Assembly (NCBI GenBank): GCA_951230915.1 | Contig: OX579633.1 | Location: forward strand, 27,314,574-27,378,573 | Origin: Antitrichia curtipendula | Taxonomy: Eukaryota > Streptophyta > Bryopsida > Hypnales > Leucodontaceae | DNA: 64,000 bases | Direction of reading: 5' to 3' | The notes under the pieces: model-generated | Told to the model about the DNA's origin: nothing | The model's input: only the letters and a program-made list of their open reading frames with translations | Databases searched by the model: none | In this document: positions 11,345-22,105 of the stretch, piece after piece | How the letters are laid out: each line of letters opens with the position of its first letter | Position numbering within the stretch: position 1 is the stretch's first letter | Position numbers and translations under genes: made by a program

Positions 11345-11603
11345 GAGCTGATTGCCTCTGGGTGAAGGTAAACTCCTTGAAACTATTTTCAGTCAATTTT
11401 AAATCTAGAAGAAAAAAACCAGAATTGGCATTGAACCCAAATCATTTCAGTGATTTTTTGGACCTTTGTGGAATTAGTTACAAATTATTGAAGTTGAAAC
11501 GTAGGGATCGCTAAAAGCAATCAACCACCTCCTAAAATGTACACTACTAGTACATTGAATAAAGCAAAATGTACCTTTGTGTATGTGGTCACTTTTAGAA
11601 CCC
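11345..11603 (+). repeat. Dispersed repeat M, copy 3
   Basis: Matches 9770-10032 in order: AAACTCCTTGAAACTATTTT, CAGAATTGGCAT..AACCCAAATC, GTGGAATTAGTTACAAAT, then a hairpin unit (11504-11603) with CCACCTCCTAAAATGTACA. Non-coding. The stretch 11604-12312 holds nothing recognisable. Confidence 0.6.
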
Positions 11604-12315
11604 TAGTTTACAATCATTTTCTTTTAATGAGTGTGGTACATTGTCGTGAATTAGTGCAAGCTAAAATATTATTCTAGAGCACAACGTTTTATACGAATAA
11701 TAATTTGTAGGGACAGTGATTTTGTAGGTGACATTTATTTTCCTCCCTAAGTAATAGGATAAATTGATGAGATTGTATACTTCCACATTGTATTATATTA
11801 CCTTGAGGTAACTAGGTTACAAATTTGATTCCTTGTGGAATCGTCATACTTTTGTCTTTGTGCTATTGAATGATAATTTATGCATTTGTTGAAATCGATG
11901 TACTTCATTAAATATTGGATTGGAATGAGAATTTTTGTTCACTTTCTAGAGTCAAACCATAGTTGATTTTCCAATTTTTTCTTTGTATTTTTTAATAGTA
12001 GTATAGTTAAGTAAATAATCAAAATTGTCTAAATGACATGGAGTTTGGACCTACAACTCTTTGTGCAAATTTTTATATTCAATGTATCCCCCCTTCTCTA
12101 AGATGTAGATATTGAGATCTATTACATTGCAACATTTTTTCTTATGTACAAAGTCATATACAAGAATCTAGAATATTTATCAATACAACTTACCTTTCTG
12201 ATGTATTAAAAAATGCGTATTGCAAGTGGAGTAGGGAATTATTGTTATACATCCTTTGCCAACTATCAAAAGTACATTAAAATTATATTATACAAGCTTT
12301 TGAATATTTGGCTAA

Positions 12316-14133
12316 GGGTCGCTGCACACCAGGCTACTTTATCGCATCATGGATAGGAACTAACATCGCGAGTTCTTAAATTAGCTGCTTCTGTTCACAC
12401 AGGACGTGCCGAAACTGTTTTTTCCATGTTCGTAGGGTTTGCTAAGGTAGGGTTACGTTTTTCTTACTTCACACCAGAGCGTGGTTTGAGGTTTTATTAT
12501 TACGTATCACTGATTTACTGTGTTACAGATTTACATGTTCACATCAGTTGCAAGAGTTTGAATATAAGTTAGCGCGGTTTGTTTGTTCGCTTTTTCCTGA
12601 GCATGTTCTCTGCGGTGGAGGAATGTTCTTCACTCTTGTTCAAACACACCAAACTCGTGAATCTTGTTTGAACACCGTGTGAGTCTTGTTTGAGTGATTA
12701 ATGTGAGTGTTCTTTAATACAAAGAACGGTGCCTATGATGAGTGTTGAGGAATTGAGTGACAACTGATTTGGAGGATTCTCCCGTTGCATGAGATTAGGC
12801 TCATGAGCATTGTCTAGTTCGTCAAAGAATTTCTCACGCTTTGCACGGATGAGTGCAGAGATTTCTCCTTGAGTCCAATTTGGTTGACGCTCCTTGCGAG
12901 GTCGCCTAGGTGGACGCGGTGGTGCAGACGGAGCAGATGACATCTTCCGTTTTCCCCCCTGGCTAGTCCAACAAATCGGTTGGCCAGGCACACCTGCAAA
13001 TCAAATCATTGATCAACGTCAAGGTAAGTGCTATAAACCCTAAACTCCAACATTTCAACGTTGTGACTAGCTTGATTAGCAATATGTTCACTTAATAGCA
13101 ATCTGGTATGGGTCATTTGCAGGACATGGCACCAAATCAGGCCAAACTTTACAAACTTCTGTAACATAGCCTTGATTTCAGGTAAGTTACAGCAGCTTGG
13201 CTCACTAGTAGGCTTAATAAGAAAAAGACCATAAACAAGATCAAGTTCTGTTTCAAACCTTTAGGTAATGGCGACAATAGTATCAACGACAATACTTTAA
13301 CATTTTGACATGCAATTCAAAGCATTCATTTGTGTAAAATGAGCACAGGCGCAAGTGTCGACTTGGAGCACATCTTCACCAATTCTAAAATTACTTCAAG
13401 GAAGCGGGATAAGGTGATCGGCAATCCAAGTTCAAAGTGATCGACGAGCCAAATTCATGCAATCTATCAAGTTCATTCAAGACAGTGCACTCATATGCAA
13501 GTTCTACACCAATTTATGAATCGATCAACAAGAATTGACAGGTAGAAGTAAATTGCATGTACTTACTTTCAGTGTTTTGACTTGAATTTGTCGAAGTTGT
13601 TGCGTGCGCAGGAAGGTCTCCATTGCCGTGTGAACCAATCTCTACCATCTCTCAAGAATTCAAAACAAGAACCAGAAGAAACTCGAATCAATGGAGAAAC
13701 GGAGAAGCTTGAGTCACAGACTCACAGTGTCATCGAAACTCAAAACACACTCGCACTCTTGCAAGCAATCGCTCTACAAATGCATGACACAAAAAAGAAA
13801 GCAAAAAGTAGAAAGCAGGGAAGGCGAAGAGACTTAAGGCGGGGTGGTGCAATCAACATTCCAAACCCCGCGGTTAGTTTTCTTAAATCTATATTTTGGG
13901 CTGATTTTCGAATTTTCATGCAACCATTGCATGTTACCAAACTTTCCCTCGATTGCGACAAATTGCGACAGTAACTGGTAACTTGGGCGCCAAAAGCGCA
14001 GGTTGGGGAACGCCACCTCAGATTGCCGCGTAGGATCGGTGGCTATACCTACCACAAGTGTGAAAGCTACAATGTGCAATCATCGTTCCATGGTCTGTAT
14101 CACCGCCTCAGTCGCGCAGGTGTGCAGTGACCC
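12316..14133. mobile_element. PIF/Harbinger-like DNA transposon, 1.8 kb, TAA target duplication
   Basis: The left end is GGGTCGCTGCACACC and the right end, read inward, is GGGTCACTGCACACC, so 14 of 15 bases match. TAA flanks both sides (12313-12315 and 14134-14136). A 3-bp T(A/T)A duplication with GGG-starting ends is the signature of the PIF/Harbinger superfamily. Full elements of this group encode a DDE transposase and a separate Myb/SANT-like DNA-binding protein. A Myb/SANT or trihelix-like fragment lies inside on the minus strand, but no DDE transposase frame is visible. The size and missing transposase point to a deleted, non-autonomous copy. Confidence 0.7.
12698..13003 (-). pseudogene. 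Myb/SANT- or trihelix-like fragment inside the Harbinger-like element
   Basis: A splice acceptor (TTTGCAG) precedes an open frame that gives a Pro/Arg-rich linker (PPRPPRRPRKE) followed by NWTQGEISALIRAKREKFFD. The pattern W-(T/S)-x-x-E-x-x-x-L-I-x-A resembles the first helix of plant trihelix or Myb/SANT-like DNA-binding domains. The frame then degrades and stops without the second and third helices, so it is truncated or a first exon whose partner is lost. The first in-frame ATG after the acceptor is at about 12946. The position inside a PIF/Harbinger-like element fits its accessory DNA-binding gene. A host trihelix gene captured by the element is the alternative. Confidence 0.4.
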
Positions 14134-14136
14134 TAA

Positions 14137-15424
14137 GAATAAATGGAATTAAGAGTGTGTTATATCCATGCCAAATGGTTAGACAACAATGATTTGGTCC
14201 ACCATCTCTTTGTTGATTAAGCTCCTATTTTTAGTATACCCAATGATATTACCATTATTATAGGCAACAATGCAAGATAATAATAATTGAAGGTGCCATA
14301 GAATATACATTGTAATCTTGAATAATTTTTCAAAAAGGTGCTAAACTAGCACAATTACTTTGCCTCCACTTTTATTGTAGTTTCAGTTAAAGATGAATAT
14401 AGTATACAATTTCTACAATCTATCATTGTGCTATTTTCCTAAGACAAATTCTAGAAACAATGAATCATTTATAGATTAAAACTTACAAATACTAGGGTTG
14501 GAAATTTACCTTAGATAGGGTTAAAAGCTTATGTGTAAGCTTTTGCACCAACATTGTGCAGGTAGCAAATAATATCCTAATATAGGTGCACCTAATCTAG
14601 ACTTTGTATCCAAAATTGTATCAATGGTCTAGAAAATTTGAAGTTCAACAAATTCAATCTAAAAGATAGTATATGGGTAATTGCACACTACAATACACAG
14701 AGTCCCGTTGTACATTATATAGTATAGTAAAAATGTTCAAATTGCACTAGTTTGCATCAAAATATGGATATTTGCATTAAAATACACTAGCATGGTAGTT
14801 ATTTTTCCATAGATAATTTATGACCTTCAACAAAAAAATACTCAAGACAAATCCACCTTCACAATTTGCATAAAATGTACATTTAGAAAAACAAAAAGTA
14901 AAAAAATATGCTATTTTTTTAGCCTTTTAAATGCAAACTAAGGTTTTGAACTTCAAATTCAACTATGAAAATTAAAAAATCTTAAAATAGTATGAGAATT
15001 AAGAATTCAATCTTTGTAGTTATAAAGGCTTATATTAAAAAAATAAAATTATCTTAATGATTTTCAATGAGATTTTTAAATTTAGTACGCACAATGTACC
15101 ATGATGAAGTACTCTTTTGGTGTAAACTTCTCAATATCAGCTACAAAAATGCAATCATTTAAAATTTTTTAAGGTGGTAGTGGTTTTGTAGTCTAAACAA
15201 CTTCTTTCTCTCAAAAATTGTTCTCCACCTCAAATCCAATGAACATTTATTGTGAACATTTTCCAAGTTTGCTAAAACACTACTCAAAATGCTTATGTAT
15301 TTTGGCATATCCACTAGTGTATAATTATGACTATTGGTATAAGTATGACAATAGGATTTTTTAAAAGCATTTTCAATTCATGGTGAAGCTTATAATGCAT
15401 AGTGGTTACTGAAATGAAAATAGT
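14137..15424. other. AT-rich intergenic DNA
   Basis: No gene-like frame, RNA gene or clear transposon boundary seen. Confidence 0.5.
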
Positions 15425-15674
15425 ATTAAATGTTTTTTGGGGGGCATTGGAGGTCCGTTTCAGGCCTATTCCCTATGTTCTAAACCAACCGCTGTTATTT
15501 AAAATAAAGAATATTAAAAAATAAAATAAATAAAATTAATTAATTAATATTATTAGACATGACAATTGCTCTACCATATCAAAATGGTGCTATGGTCAAG
15601 TTCTCATAATTTGGGAACTAGGGGGAACTCAAAGGAACCCGTGGCCTTATTGAGTAGTTGAATCTCATCTAATG
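15425..15674. mobile_element. CATTA/TAATG MITE, copy 5 (degraded)
   Basis: Contains the subterminal block TTTTGGGGGGCATTGGAGGTCCGTTTCAGGCC and ends GAATCTCATCTAATG, as in the copies at 5465 and 11009. The left terminus has decayed. The core is A/T with ATTAATTAATT. Confidence 0.5.
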
Positions 15675-15821
15675 ATTGTTTGGCTTATTTTTTAGTTCAT
15701 GTCCAAATCTAAATCCAAAAAATGAGTTGTAAATTGTATTATACCATTTAGCTTTGAAAAATTCCATAAGGTGGAGTTTAATTCAGAATGTGATGAACTA
15801 TTGTGATTGGATTCATAAATG

Positions 15822-16090
15822 GAGAATTTCGATAAAATGGCGGTATTCCATATGCCATTTTCAGACCATCTAGTTTGAACTATGGAAGTGCCATCTAAGA
15901 TTGGTATAGATTTCAAACTGTGCAATTTGAATTGTAAAAATGATATCTAGGACTCGTGTAGATTTCAAACATCTGAGAATGGTATAAACTTCAAACATTT
16001 AGAATAGTTGTACATTTTAGACTACCTGATCTGAATTGTAAAAACTGCCAAAGTAGTAGAATATTGCCATTTTAATGAAATTGCCCACAT
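15822..16090. mobile_element. Element K copy 1: inverted ends with internal tandem units
   Basis: Left end GAATTTCGATAAAATGGCGG and right end GCCATTTTAATGAAATTGCC are inverted copies. Inside are about four diverged units of the form ATCTAAGA.T.GTATAGATTTCAAAC......AATTGTAAAA.TG. The same architecture occurs at 60140-60355. Non-coding. Confidence 0.6.
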
Positions 16091-16331
16091 AACATAGTCT
16101 ATATTCTAAAAATAATTTTTATTTATAAAAAATCTAAAATTTGAGATTAGAAAGCCTCCAAAAGAAGGTCAACAACAAGAAAATGGTTGCTTGGGTCATT
16201 AGGGTTTAACATGGTGTTAAGGCATCTTCCTTTGGATAGAACAAAAATTTATATCCTCTAGCGTCAGGCTCTATTCTTTGTACTTTTTGGTGCAATTTTC
16301 TGTTTTGCCCTTCATCGGGAAAAAACCACCC

Positions 16332-16535
16332 ATTGTTGCAGTACTATTTCAATGGGTTAACAATATAGTATTGAAAGTGTATTGTTGCAGTATTGAAACA
16401 ATATATTTTTAATAAAAATGCAAGGCTTCCATTGCTTCAATATTGTTGCATTATTTATGCAGTAGTGCAACAATATACTTTCAATACTATATTGTTAACC
16501 CATTGAAACAATATTGCAACAATATTGAAGCAATG
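16332..16535. repeat. Long foldback palindrome
   Basis: The left arm (about 16332-16394, with TTTCAATGGGTTAACAATAT and AGTATTGAAAGTGTATTGTTG) is complementary to the right arm (about 16460-16535, with CAACAATATACTTTCAATAC and ATATTGTTAACCCATTGAAA). The loop is about 65 bp. It is a foldback element or the source of a long hairpin RNA. Confidence 0.65.
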
Positions 16536-16836
16536 AGGGGTACTTTCTTGATGTTAGGCAGATGATAGACATCCATTAATTAGCCTTTGAAGGATGTTGA
16601 GGCCCCAAAGTGGTAGATAGATGACTTCATTATTCACTGTAGAAATAAAGAATGCACCTATTGGTTCAATAATGGGGGCCAATTTTGATGACTACCCTAC
16701 CTTTGATAGGGGTGCACATCTTTCAAAGGTTAAGCTCCCTTCAAAAATGACAAAACTAGCCAAGGGCAGAGGGATGAAGACCACTGCGCGATTTCTGGGA
16801 TGAGAGAACATTCATCCAAATACGGATAAGACTATC

Positions 16837-16861
16837 ACAGTTACAGTTACAGTTACAGTTT
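16837..16861. repeat. (TTACAG)n short tandem repeat in a promoter
   Basis: About four copies of the hexamer lie just upstream of a TATA box, in the probable promoter at 16.8-16.9 kb. Confidence 0.7.
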
Positions 16862-16867
16862 AGGGTT

Positions 16868-16880
16868 TTGCTATAAAATC
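16868..16880 (+). promoter_or_regulatory. TATA box
   Basis: CTATAAAATC at 16871-16880 sits about 165 bp before the first ATG (17037) of the downstream transcript. The intervening leader is GC/CT-rich with no other ATG, as expected of a plant 5' UTR. It may serve the small gene at 17037, or the HAL2-like gene at 18595 through a leader intron. Confidence 0.55.
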
Positions 16881-17036
16881 AGAGAGACGCCAGTTGCTCC
16901 CTTAACACTACTTGATCTTATCTGAGTGCTCACGAGGCCGCTCCTGCTTCGCTTCTGCACCGCCATCGCTCCCTCGTTGCCGCCACCTTTGATTTTCGTG
17001 CGCCTGGTTGCAAGGGTTTAGTCGCTGGAGTGCAAC

Positions 17037-17891
17037 ATGGGAGCGTTGAGAGGGACCGGCCTTGTGAGCACAGTGACGTCTGCCCGCTTGGCTAGCTCTT
17101 TCAATATAAGAGCTGTGATGCATCCTGCGGGCTCCCCCACCACAAATCCAAATTCTCTTCACTTGATGTGTTGTTAGTAGTATTCTCTTTGATTGAATGA
17201 CTGATTGAGGTGAGTTTCAATGCGAGCCAGCGAGGTTCGCAGTCCACTTGTGGTTTAGGGTTTAGGATTAATTGCAAAGATTTTGTGGTTGAGCATTGTT
17301 TGTCCACTTGGTCGAAATTAGGGGCATGGCGAGACGTTTCTTGCTCATCTGAGCCACTTTTTGATGGAGCTTTTTTGATTCAAATATCAGGGCTGTGCCG
17401 ATTAGGTTCTATCTGTTTTGGGGGTTTCAAATGAAAAGTCTGGAGAGGTTTTCATGTGGTTTAGGGTTTGGAAGTCTTTCTTGCTGAAACCCTTTTTTTG
17501 TTGTAAAGTTTATGTGGACGTGCCTTGTCTGGTCAACTGGTTGACCTAATTTGGTTAGGAGTATGGCACGATCTTTCCTACTTGTTTGAGCCTCTTGGGA
17601 GCTTCTTGCAAGGATCCAGGGCTGTGCCGATTAGGGTTCGTTTTGCGGGGTATTTATGAGTCACGACTTGTTCAATACGTGTTGAAGACTAAGTTGTGAC
17701 TGTCTTGATAAACATGTGTGTCGAAAGGAATGTGATGATATTTGCAGGTACTGCCTACAGGGCTTGTTGGTCAGTGTTATCTTTGTGCCATCACTGCTCC
17801 TGGCTGGCCTACCAAAGTCGCCGGGTGGTGGAAAGAGTGCTTTGACACTGGCGCCCCGCTGGGGAAAATCATTAGTTTATCTGATTCCTGA
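17037..17891 (+). CDS. Probable small organelle-targeted protein, two exons, family unknown
   Basis: The first ATG after the TATA box (context CAACATGG) opens a frame rich in Arg, Ser and Ala without acidic residues (MGALRGTGLVSTVTSARLAS...), as in mitochondrial or plastid presequences. The second exon starts at 17748 after TTTGCAG and reads in phase 0 to a TGA at 17889-17891, giving a compact Trp-rich segment (APGWPTKVAGWWKECFDTGA). Two donors keep the frame: GCT|GTGATG at 17114/17115, giving about 73 aa with the presequence intact, or CTT|GTGAGC at 17063/17064, a better consensus but shorter. If neither is used, the first exon gives a 46-aa frame that could be an upstream ORF of the HAL2-like gene, because a good donor (GATTGAG|GTGAGT) lies at 17209/17210 and an acceptor (TCTTTTAG) just before 18589. 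I do not recognise the family. Confidence 0.4.
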
Positions 17892-18594
17892 ACATACTGT
17901 TTTAGACCGCAGTCTGATCAAACTTATTTGACAAAGGGAACACGTTACTGCGGGATGAAACGAGCACAATGAAATAGAAATCTTCTGATGCAAAAGTGAC
18001 GGAAGTGCACCTTTTCCCGGTATTTTGACCACCATATAATGAACCAAAATACCAAATAGTTTCACTTCAATCAATGAGCATTTGAAGGAAACAACTTAGA
18101 ATATCCCTAATTCAAGAATTAGGGTTTCAATGAGTGAACCTTTGCCGTCAAAGACACGAAGAGTTTTTGGTAGCAGTCGAGCCTCTTTATTCATGCTAAA
18201 TCACGCTGAATAGATCATCGCCTGTCTCCGAGTTTGCGTCGAACATCTTTAAACCTGTTATTACAGGCAAAGAATGATTATATCCGCCGCACAAGATCAT
18301 GCAGTTGTCTCCATTCCTAACTTCGAGCTATATCATACAGAAATAGAGAAGGCCTTGTGTACACGGAAACCATAGTCGTGAATAAGCGAGAGGCGTGGTA
18401 GTAGGTTTAAACTACGAAACCCTAGATTAGAAATGCAAAAGTCTTCCAAAGGACACTTTCCACCTTGTTTAGAGTAATGCTTAGCATGAGTACTTGAATT
18501 TGTACGCATGAGCGTGAAGACTACTGTGAGCCAAAGAGATAGCTGTAACCTACATATGTATTAGTGTAGGGCTTGATAAGTCTTTTAGGTGACT
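17892..18594. other. Leader or intergenic region before the HAL2-like gene
   Basis: No protein-like frame. The pyrimidine-rich end TCTTTTAG just before 18589 may be the acceptor of a leader intron, as discussed for the neighbouring genes. Otherwise nothing recognisable. Confidence 0.4.
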
Positions 18595-19860
18595 ATGGCA
18601 TCAGTAGTGGTTTCGGGTATTGGTCGCAGAGGTATGTTTCTGTACAAAGAGTTTGAGGGTATACAAATGCAAGTCAGCTGCTCAACGAACCGATCTGTGT
18701 CTCTGCCTTTTAGGTTTCAAACTAGAGCCACGTCGTTGCAGTCAAGCCCACACCATGAGCAGCTCCAGGCAGCTCTAGAAGTTGTGCAGCGAGCTTGCCA
18801 ATTATGCCTTTCTGTCCGGTCAGGTATGAAACGAGGAGAGGGGCAGTTAGACAAGGTTGACAACACTCCCGTCACAGTGGCGGACTTCGGAGTGCAAGCT
18901 CTTATCAGTCTCGAGTTAGGGAGACTGTTTCCCAACATTCCTTTAGTAGGTGAGGAGAGCGCTCACCAGTTACGTGCAGATTATGAGGAGAAACGAGCAA
19001 GCAGTGATCACAAGGATTCGTTAGTGGAGGCTATTGTTGATGCTCTATCTCCAGTTATTTCCCGCGATTTGGATTGTGAAACTGTCCTTGATGCTATCGA
19101 CAGAGGTGCCCAGGCTGTCAACCCCGACCAACTATCTTACTGGGTTTTGGATCCCATAGACGGAACACGAGGATTCCTGAGAGGGGGGAATGCTCTGTAC
19201 GTAGTGGGCCTCGCTTTGGTTCTGGAGGGGAAACCAGTGCTGGGTGTCATGGGTTGTCCCAACGTGGCAATCCGTTACTCTTCCGACAGATCTCGAATTC
19301 AGATGGCGAGCACGTATTTTGGTTGTAGGGATGACGAGTCGTATCGACGTGGGCTCATAATGACTGCCACCTTGGGAGGAGGCTGCTGGGTGAAGCCCAT
19401 CACTGAGGATTTGACTTTGATTATGAGTGAAGTTGTCAGATCCGATTCTATTGCTGAATCTTGGTTTTGTATCTCAGATAATGAGATCTGGTCGAAAACT
19501 CTACTTGCTCAGGCGCTTGAAGGAAAGAATTTGGAGAAGAAGGAGATGCAAGTGCTGCCGCTCTGCTGTGGAAGTCTGTGCAAATACTTCGCCCTAGCTC
19601 TTGGTGGTGTATCGGCTTTCCTGCTTCAAGCTGGCCCTTCGACTCCTTTGAAGGTGTGGGATCATGCGTCGGGGGTTATATGTGTTTCAGAAGCTGGAGG
19701 TCGGGTTTCAGATCTGGAGGGAACAGCTCTGGAGAATCTGATTGGCAATGGGAAAGACGTCTTCACTGTAGAGGGTGGTGGCATACTTGCCAGCAACAAG
19801 GCTCTGCATGACATCCTTTTGGGAGATGTTAGGAATCGGGCGGCTGGAGTTGGTCAGTGA
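18595..19860 (+). CDS. HAL2-type 3'(2'),5'-bisphosphate (PAP) phosphatase, organelle-type
   Basis: Removes the 3'-phosphate of 3'-phosphoadenosine 5'-phosphate (PAP), the by-product of sulfation, leaving AMP. Members belong to the lithium-sensitive inositol monophosphatase superfamily. The 421-aa frame shows the metal-binding set in order: an Asp in NTPVTVADFGVQ (about residue 98), GEES (about 121-124), DPIDGTRGFLRG (about 189-200) and the C-terminal WDHASGVICVSEAGG. The usual motif is WD.AAG, so Ser replaces the second Ala here. The first 45 or so residues are Ser/Arg-rich and resemble a transit peptide. The layout resembles the putative mitochondrial PAP phosphatase of Arabidopsis (At4g05090). 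I start at ATG 18595 because an in-frame TAG lies just upstream; that TAG falls in TCTTTTAG, a possible leader-intron acceptor. The coding region has no intron, which is notable among the intron-rich genes here. Confidence 0.85.
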   Translation: MASVVVSGIGRRGMFLYKEFEGIQMQVSCSTNRSVSLPFRFQTRATSLQSSPHHEQLQAALEVVQRACQLCLSVRSGMKRGEGQLDKVDNTPVTVADFGVQALISLELGRLFPNIPLVGEESAHQLRADYEEKRASSDHKDSLVEAIVDALSPVISRDLDCETVLDAIDRGAQAVNPDQLSYWVLDPIDGTRGFLRGGNALYVVGLALVLEGKPVLGVMGCPNVAIRYSSDRSRIQMASTYFGCRDDESYRRGLIMTATLGGGCWVKPITEDLTLIMSEVVRSDSIAESWFCISDNEIWSKTLLAQALEGKNLEKKEMQVLPLCCGSLCKYFALALGGVSAFLLQAGPSTPLKVWDHASGVICVSEAGGRVSDLEGTALENLIGNGKDVFTVEGGGILASNKALHDILLGDVRNRAAGVGQ

Positions 19861-20964
19861 CAGATCTCTCATTTGTACAATTGAATGCCTGGAATGCTTT
19901 AGTGACAGTTTTCTGTAGCAGTGGCATTCAATCTTGAGCTACAGTGGAAGACAATACGATTACCGCTATTGATAATCTGTTGATCAACGTGCTTCTGTTT
20001 TGACATCAAAAAACAGTGAACTATTCTCAAGAGCACATTAGTGGGTCGATTCATTCCGTGCCGTCACTCGTACACTTGCAATGTTCCGTTGTGTGCACTG
20101 TATCAAATGATGGAATAGGAAATGGCGTGACGCAGCGGGTTGGGTTGTGGGAACATGCTTTCCGTAGGTGTTGAGAAATACAAAAAAATTCCTGATCAAT
20201 ATATTTGTCTACCATGTTTCAAAGAAGCATCTAAATCACTCCAGGCTTTACCACAGGTTATAGCATATTGTAGCACTGAATTGCTCTTTAAATACTATCT
20301 TCTCAGACTTCCATACATTAACATAGGTGTAGAAAAAAGACTCTTTAGCACCCACAAAATTCAAAGTCGCCATTCCATTGAATTTTGTTAAATGGACCCC
20401 TGAATTTTCACTGACAAGAGCAGAATCCCTACTTTGCCGCAATTGAAAGGTAACCCTAATGAGCCCTTCCTTTCTAATCAACTTTTGGATGAGCTCAAGA
20501 CTGTACACAAAAGAAGTCTGAATTCCTTTTCATGTATCAAACGTAGGGTATTCAAGCCGAATCCTCAAGAATGTTATCTAAACTGAAAGGTAATGGAATT
20601 TACAAAAGAGCAATTACAAATTTGATTTCCAAACCGCAAGTCAATGGTGGAGTTTTTGAAAGAGGTAACAAATTTGGTTTCAAAACACGGTCATAACTAT
20701 TGAGATCCTTTGCGGTGTCTATCTCGTTGACGCAATCTAAATCATACTGACTCTCCACATAATCTCACTCTTTTATTGCAACTGTGCCACATTGTTGCAC
20801 CTTCTCTGCTGCCTTGCGTAACTTGCAGCTGTGCGAGCCATTCAAGCCATTTTTGAAACCTCCAAGTCAATGACATGTTAAAGGATACCAACCTCCATTC
20901 GAAACCTCCACGGAACCTGAAATTGGAGGGGGCAGATCTTACAAACAAAGATCCTCATAAACCT
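19861..20964. other. Convergent intergenic region
   Basis: Lies between the 3' end of the plus-strand HAL2-like gene and the 3' end of the minus-strand membrane protein gene. It should hold both 3' UTRs. No further gene seen. Confidence 0.5.
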
Positions 20965-22105
20965 CTAAAAAAGAGGGGGAAGTTGGCTTCCTCTCAGTAA
21001 CTCCTTCACCAACCGCTTCTCTTCATTAATTCTAGCCTTCTCAGCTTTGTTCAGACCCTTGACTTTCCTCCTCTCTTCGAGAATCCATTGCAATACCTGT
21101 CGTTGTTCCTCTTCAGAAATAGCTTTCTTTGGTGGTGGTGCCCACTCTGGAGCTGGCACAGGTGCCTGCGCAAGAGCTTTCTTCTTCTTCTCAGCCTCCG
21201 CCGACTCAACCTTCTCTGGGTTTAGGGAGTTAGCATCGATGACTGGCCTCGGTCGAGACAGCACGTACCCTGCACATGATGAAAAAAGAAAAAATTCAAA
21301 TACCCAAAGAGTTGAAACCTAGGTTTTCTCCACAAGTGCCCTGCCGCTATTAAAGAATGCTCTTTCACCAAGAATGCTTACTTCCTCAAGAATAAACTTT
21401 AGAACAAAAAAGGCTCCAATCAGCCCAAGTGCATTCGAGCATATTAACAAGATAAATAGAAAACTCTACCTAACCTTCACTAAAAGTGCATGACTCCTAC
21501 TAAAGTAACTGCGAATTTTCTCTTCCGAACTGAACATCAAAATTGGGAGACAAACCCAAAGATTAAAACCTTACTTGGTTCCTTACGACAATATAAATAG
21601 CTAATGACATGTTGCAACACAAGAGCTCCTCCTTGATTCTGTCAAAAACACCGAAACTAGGGTATCCATTTCAGACTGAGACGCCGATAACCTAAAAACT
21701 CTCCCCGTCCACAATTTGAAAATCTAAGTCTCTCAACAATATGATAAAACAGCTAGATCGTACCCCTGCAATACAAACTCATTTACAAAGACGAACGACC
21801 CCATCCCAAACTAGGGTATGAAGAACAAGACCCTTGCAGCTTACTTGCACATCACTGCCAGGTAGAGCTCTTCTAGAATCACTCCTCAGTAATGCTAGAA
21901 GCTCATTCTAATTTCTTATACACAAATCCAATTCCAGATCCAATCCAAAAATCCAAAAATCCAAAATCCCAGGAGAATTCGTGGATTAGGGCAAACCTCC
22001 AATTCCGAGATTAACGAGCAGCAGAGCGCCCACGCCTGCCCTGTACCGATACCAGAAGGGCGCCTTCACAGGCGGAGTCAAAGGAACAGGCTGTTGCACA
22101 GCCAT
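20965..22105 (-). CDS. Small single-pass membrane protein, function unknown
   Basis: Two exons, 22105-21997 and 21269-20965, join in frame (GGAG|GTTTGC donor, GTGCAG|GGTACG acceptor) to give 137 aa. The N-terminus (MAVQQPVPLTPPVKAPFWYR) is followed by a hydrophobic segment at about residues 22-40 (AGVGALLLVNLGIGGYVL) bounded by Arg. An Ala/Pro-rich linker (about 66-80) precedes a highly charged, probably helical C-terminal region with EEEQRQVLQWILEERRK and EKRLVKELL. The layout suits a protein anchored once in an organellar or ER membrane with a charged tail, but I cannot assign a family. Spliced exons with consistent phases and a clear start make the gene itself believable. It is transcribed towards the HAL2-like gene. 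Confidence 0.65.

Noticed and set aside
13582..13974. 130-codon plus-strand Lys/Arg-rich frame
   Set aside because: No ATG at the start, no recognisable family, and it lies inside the Harbinger-like element. Kept only as part of that element.
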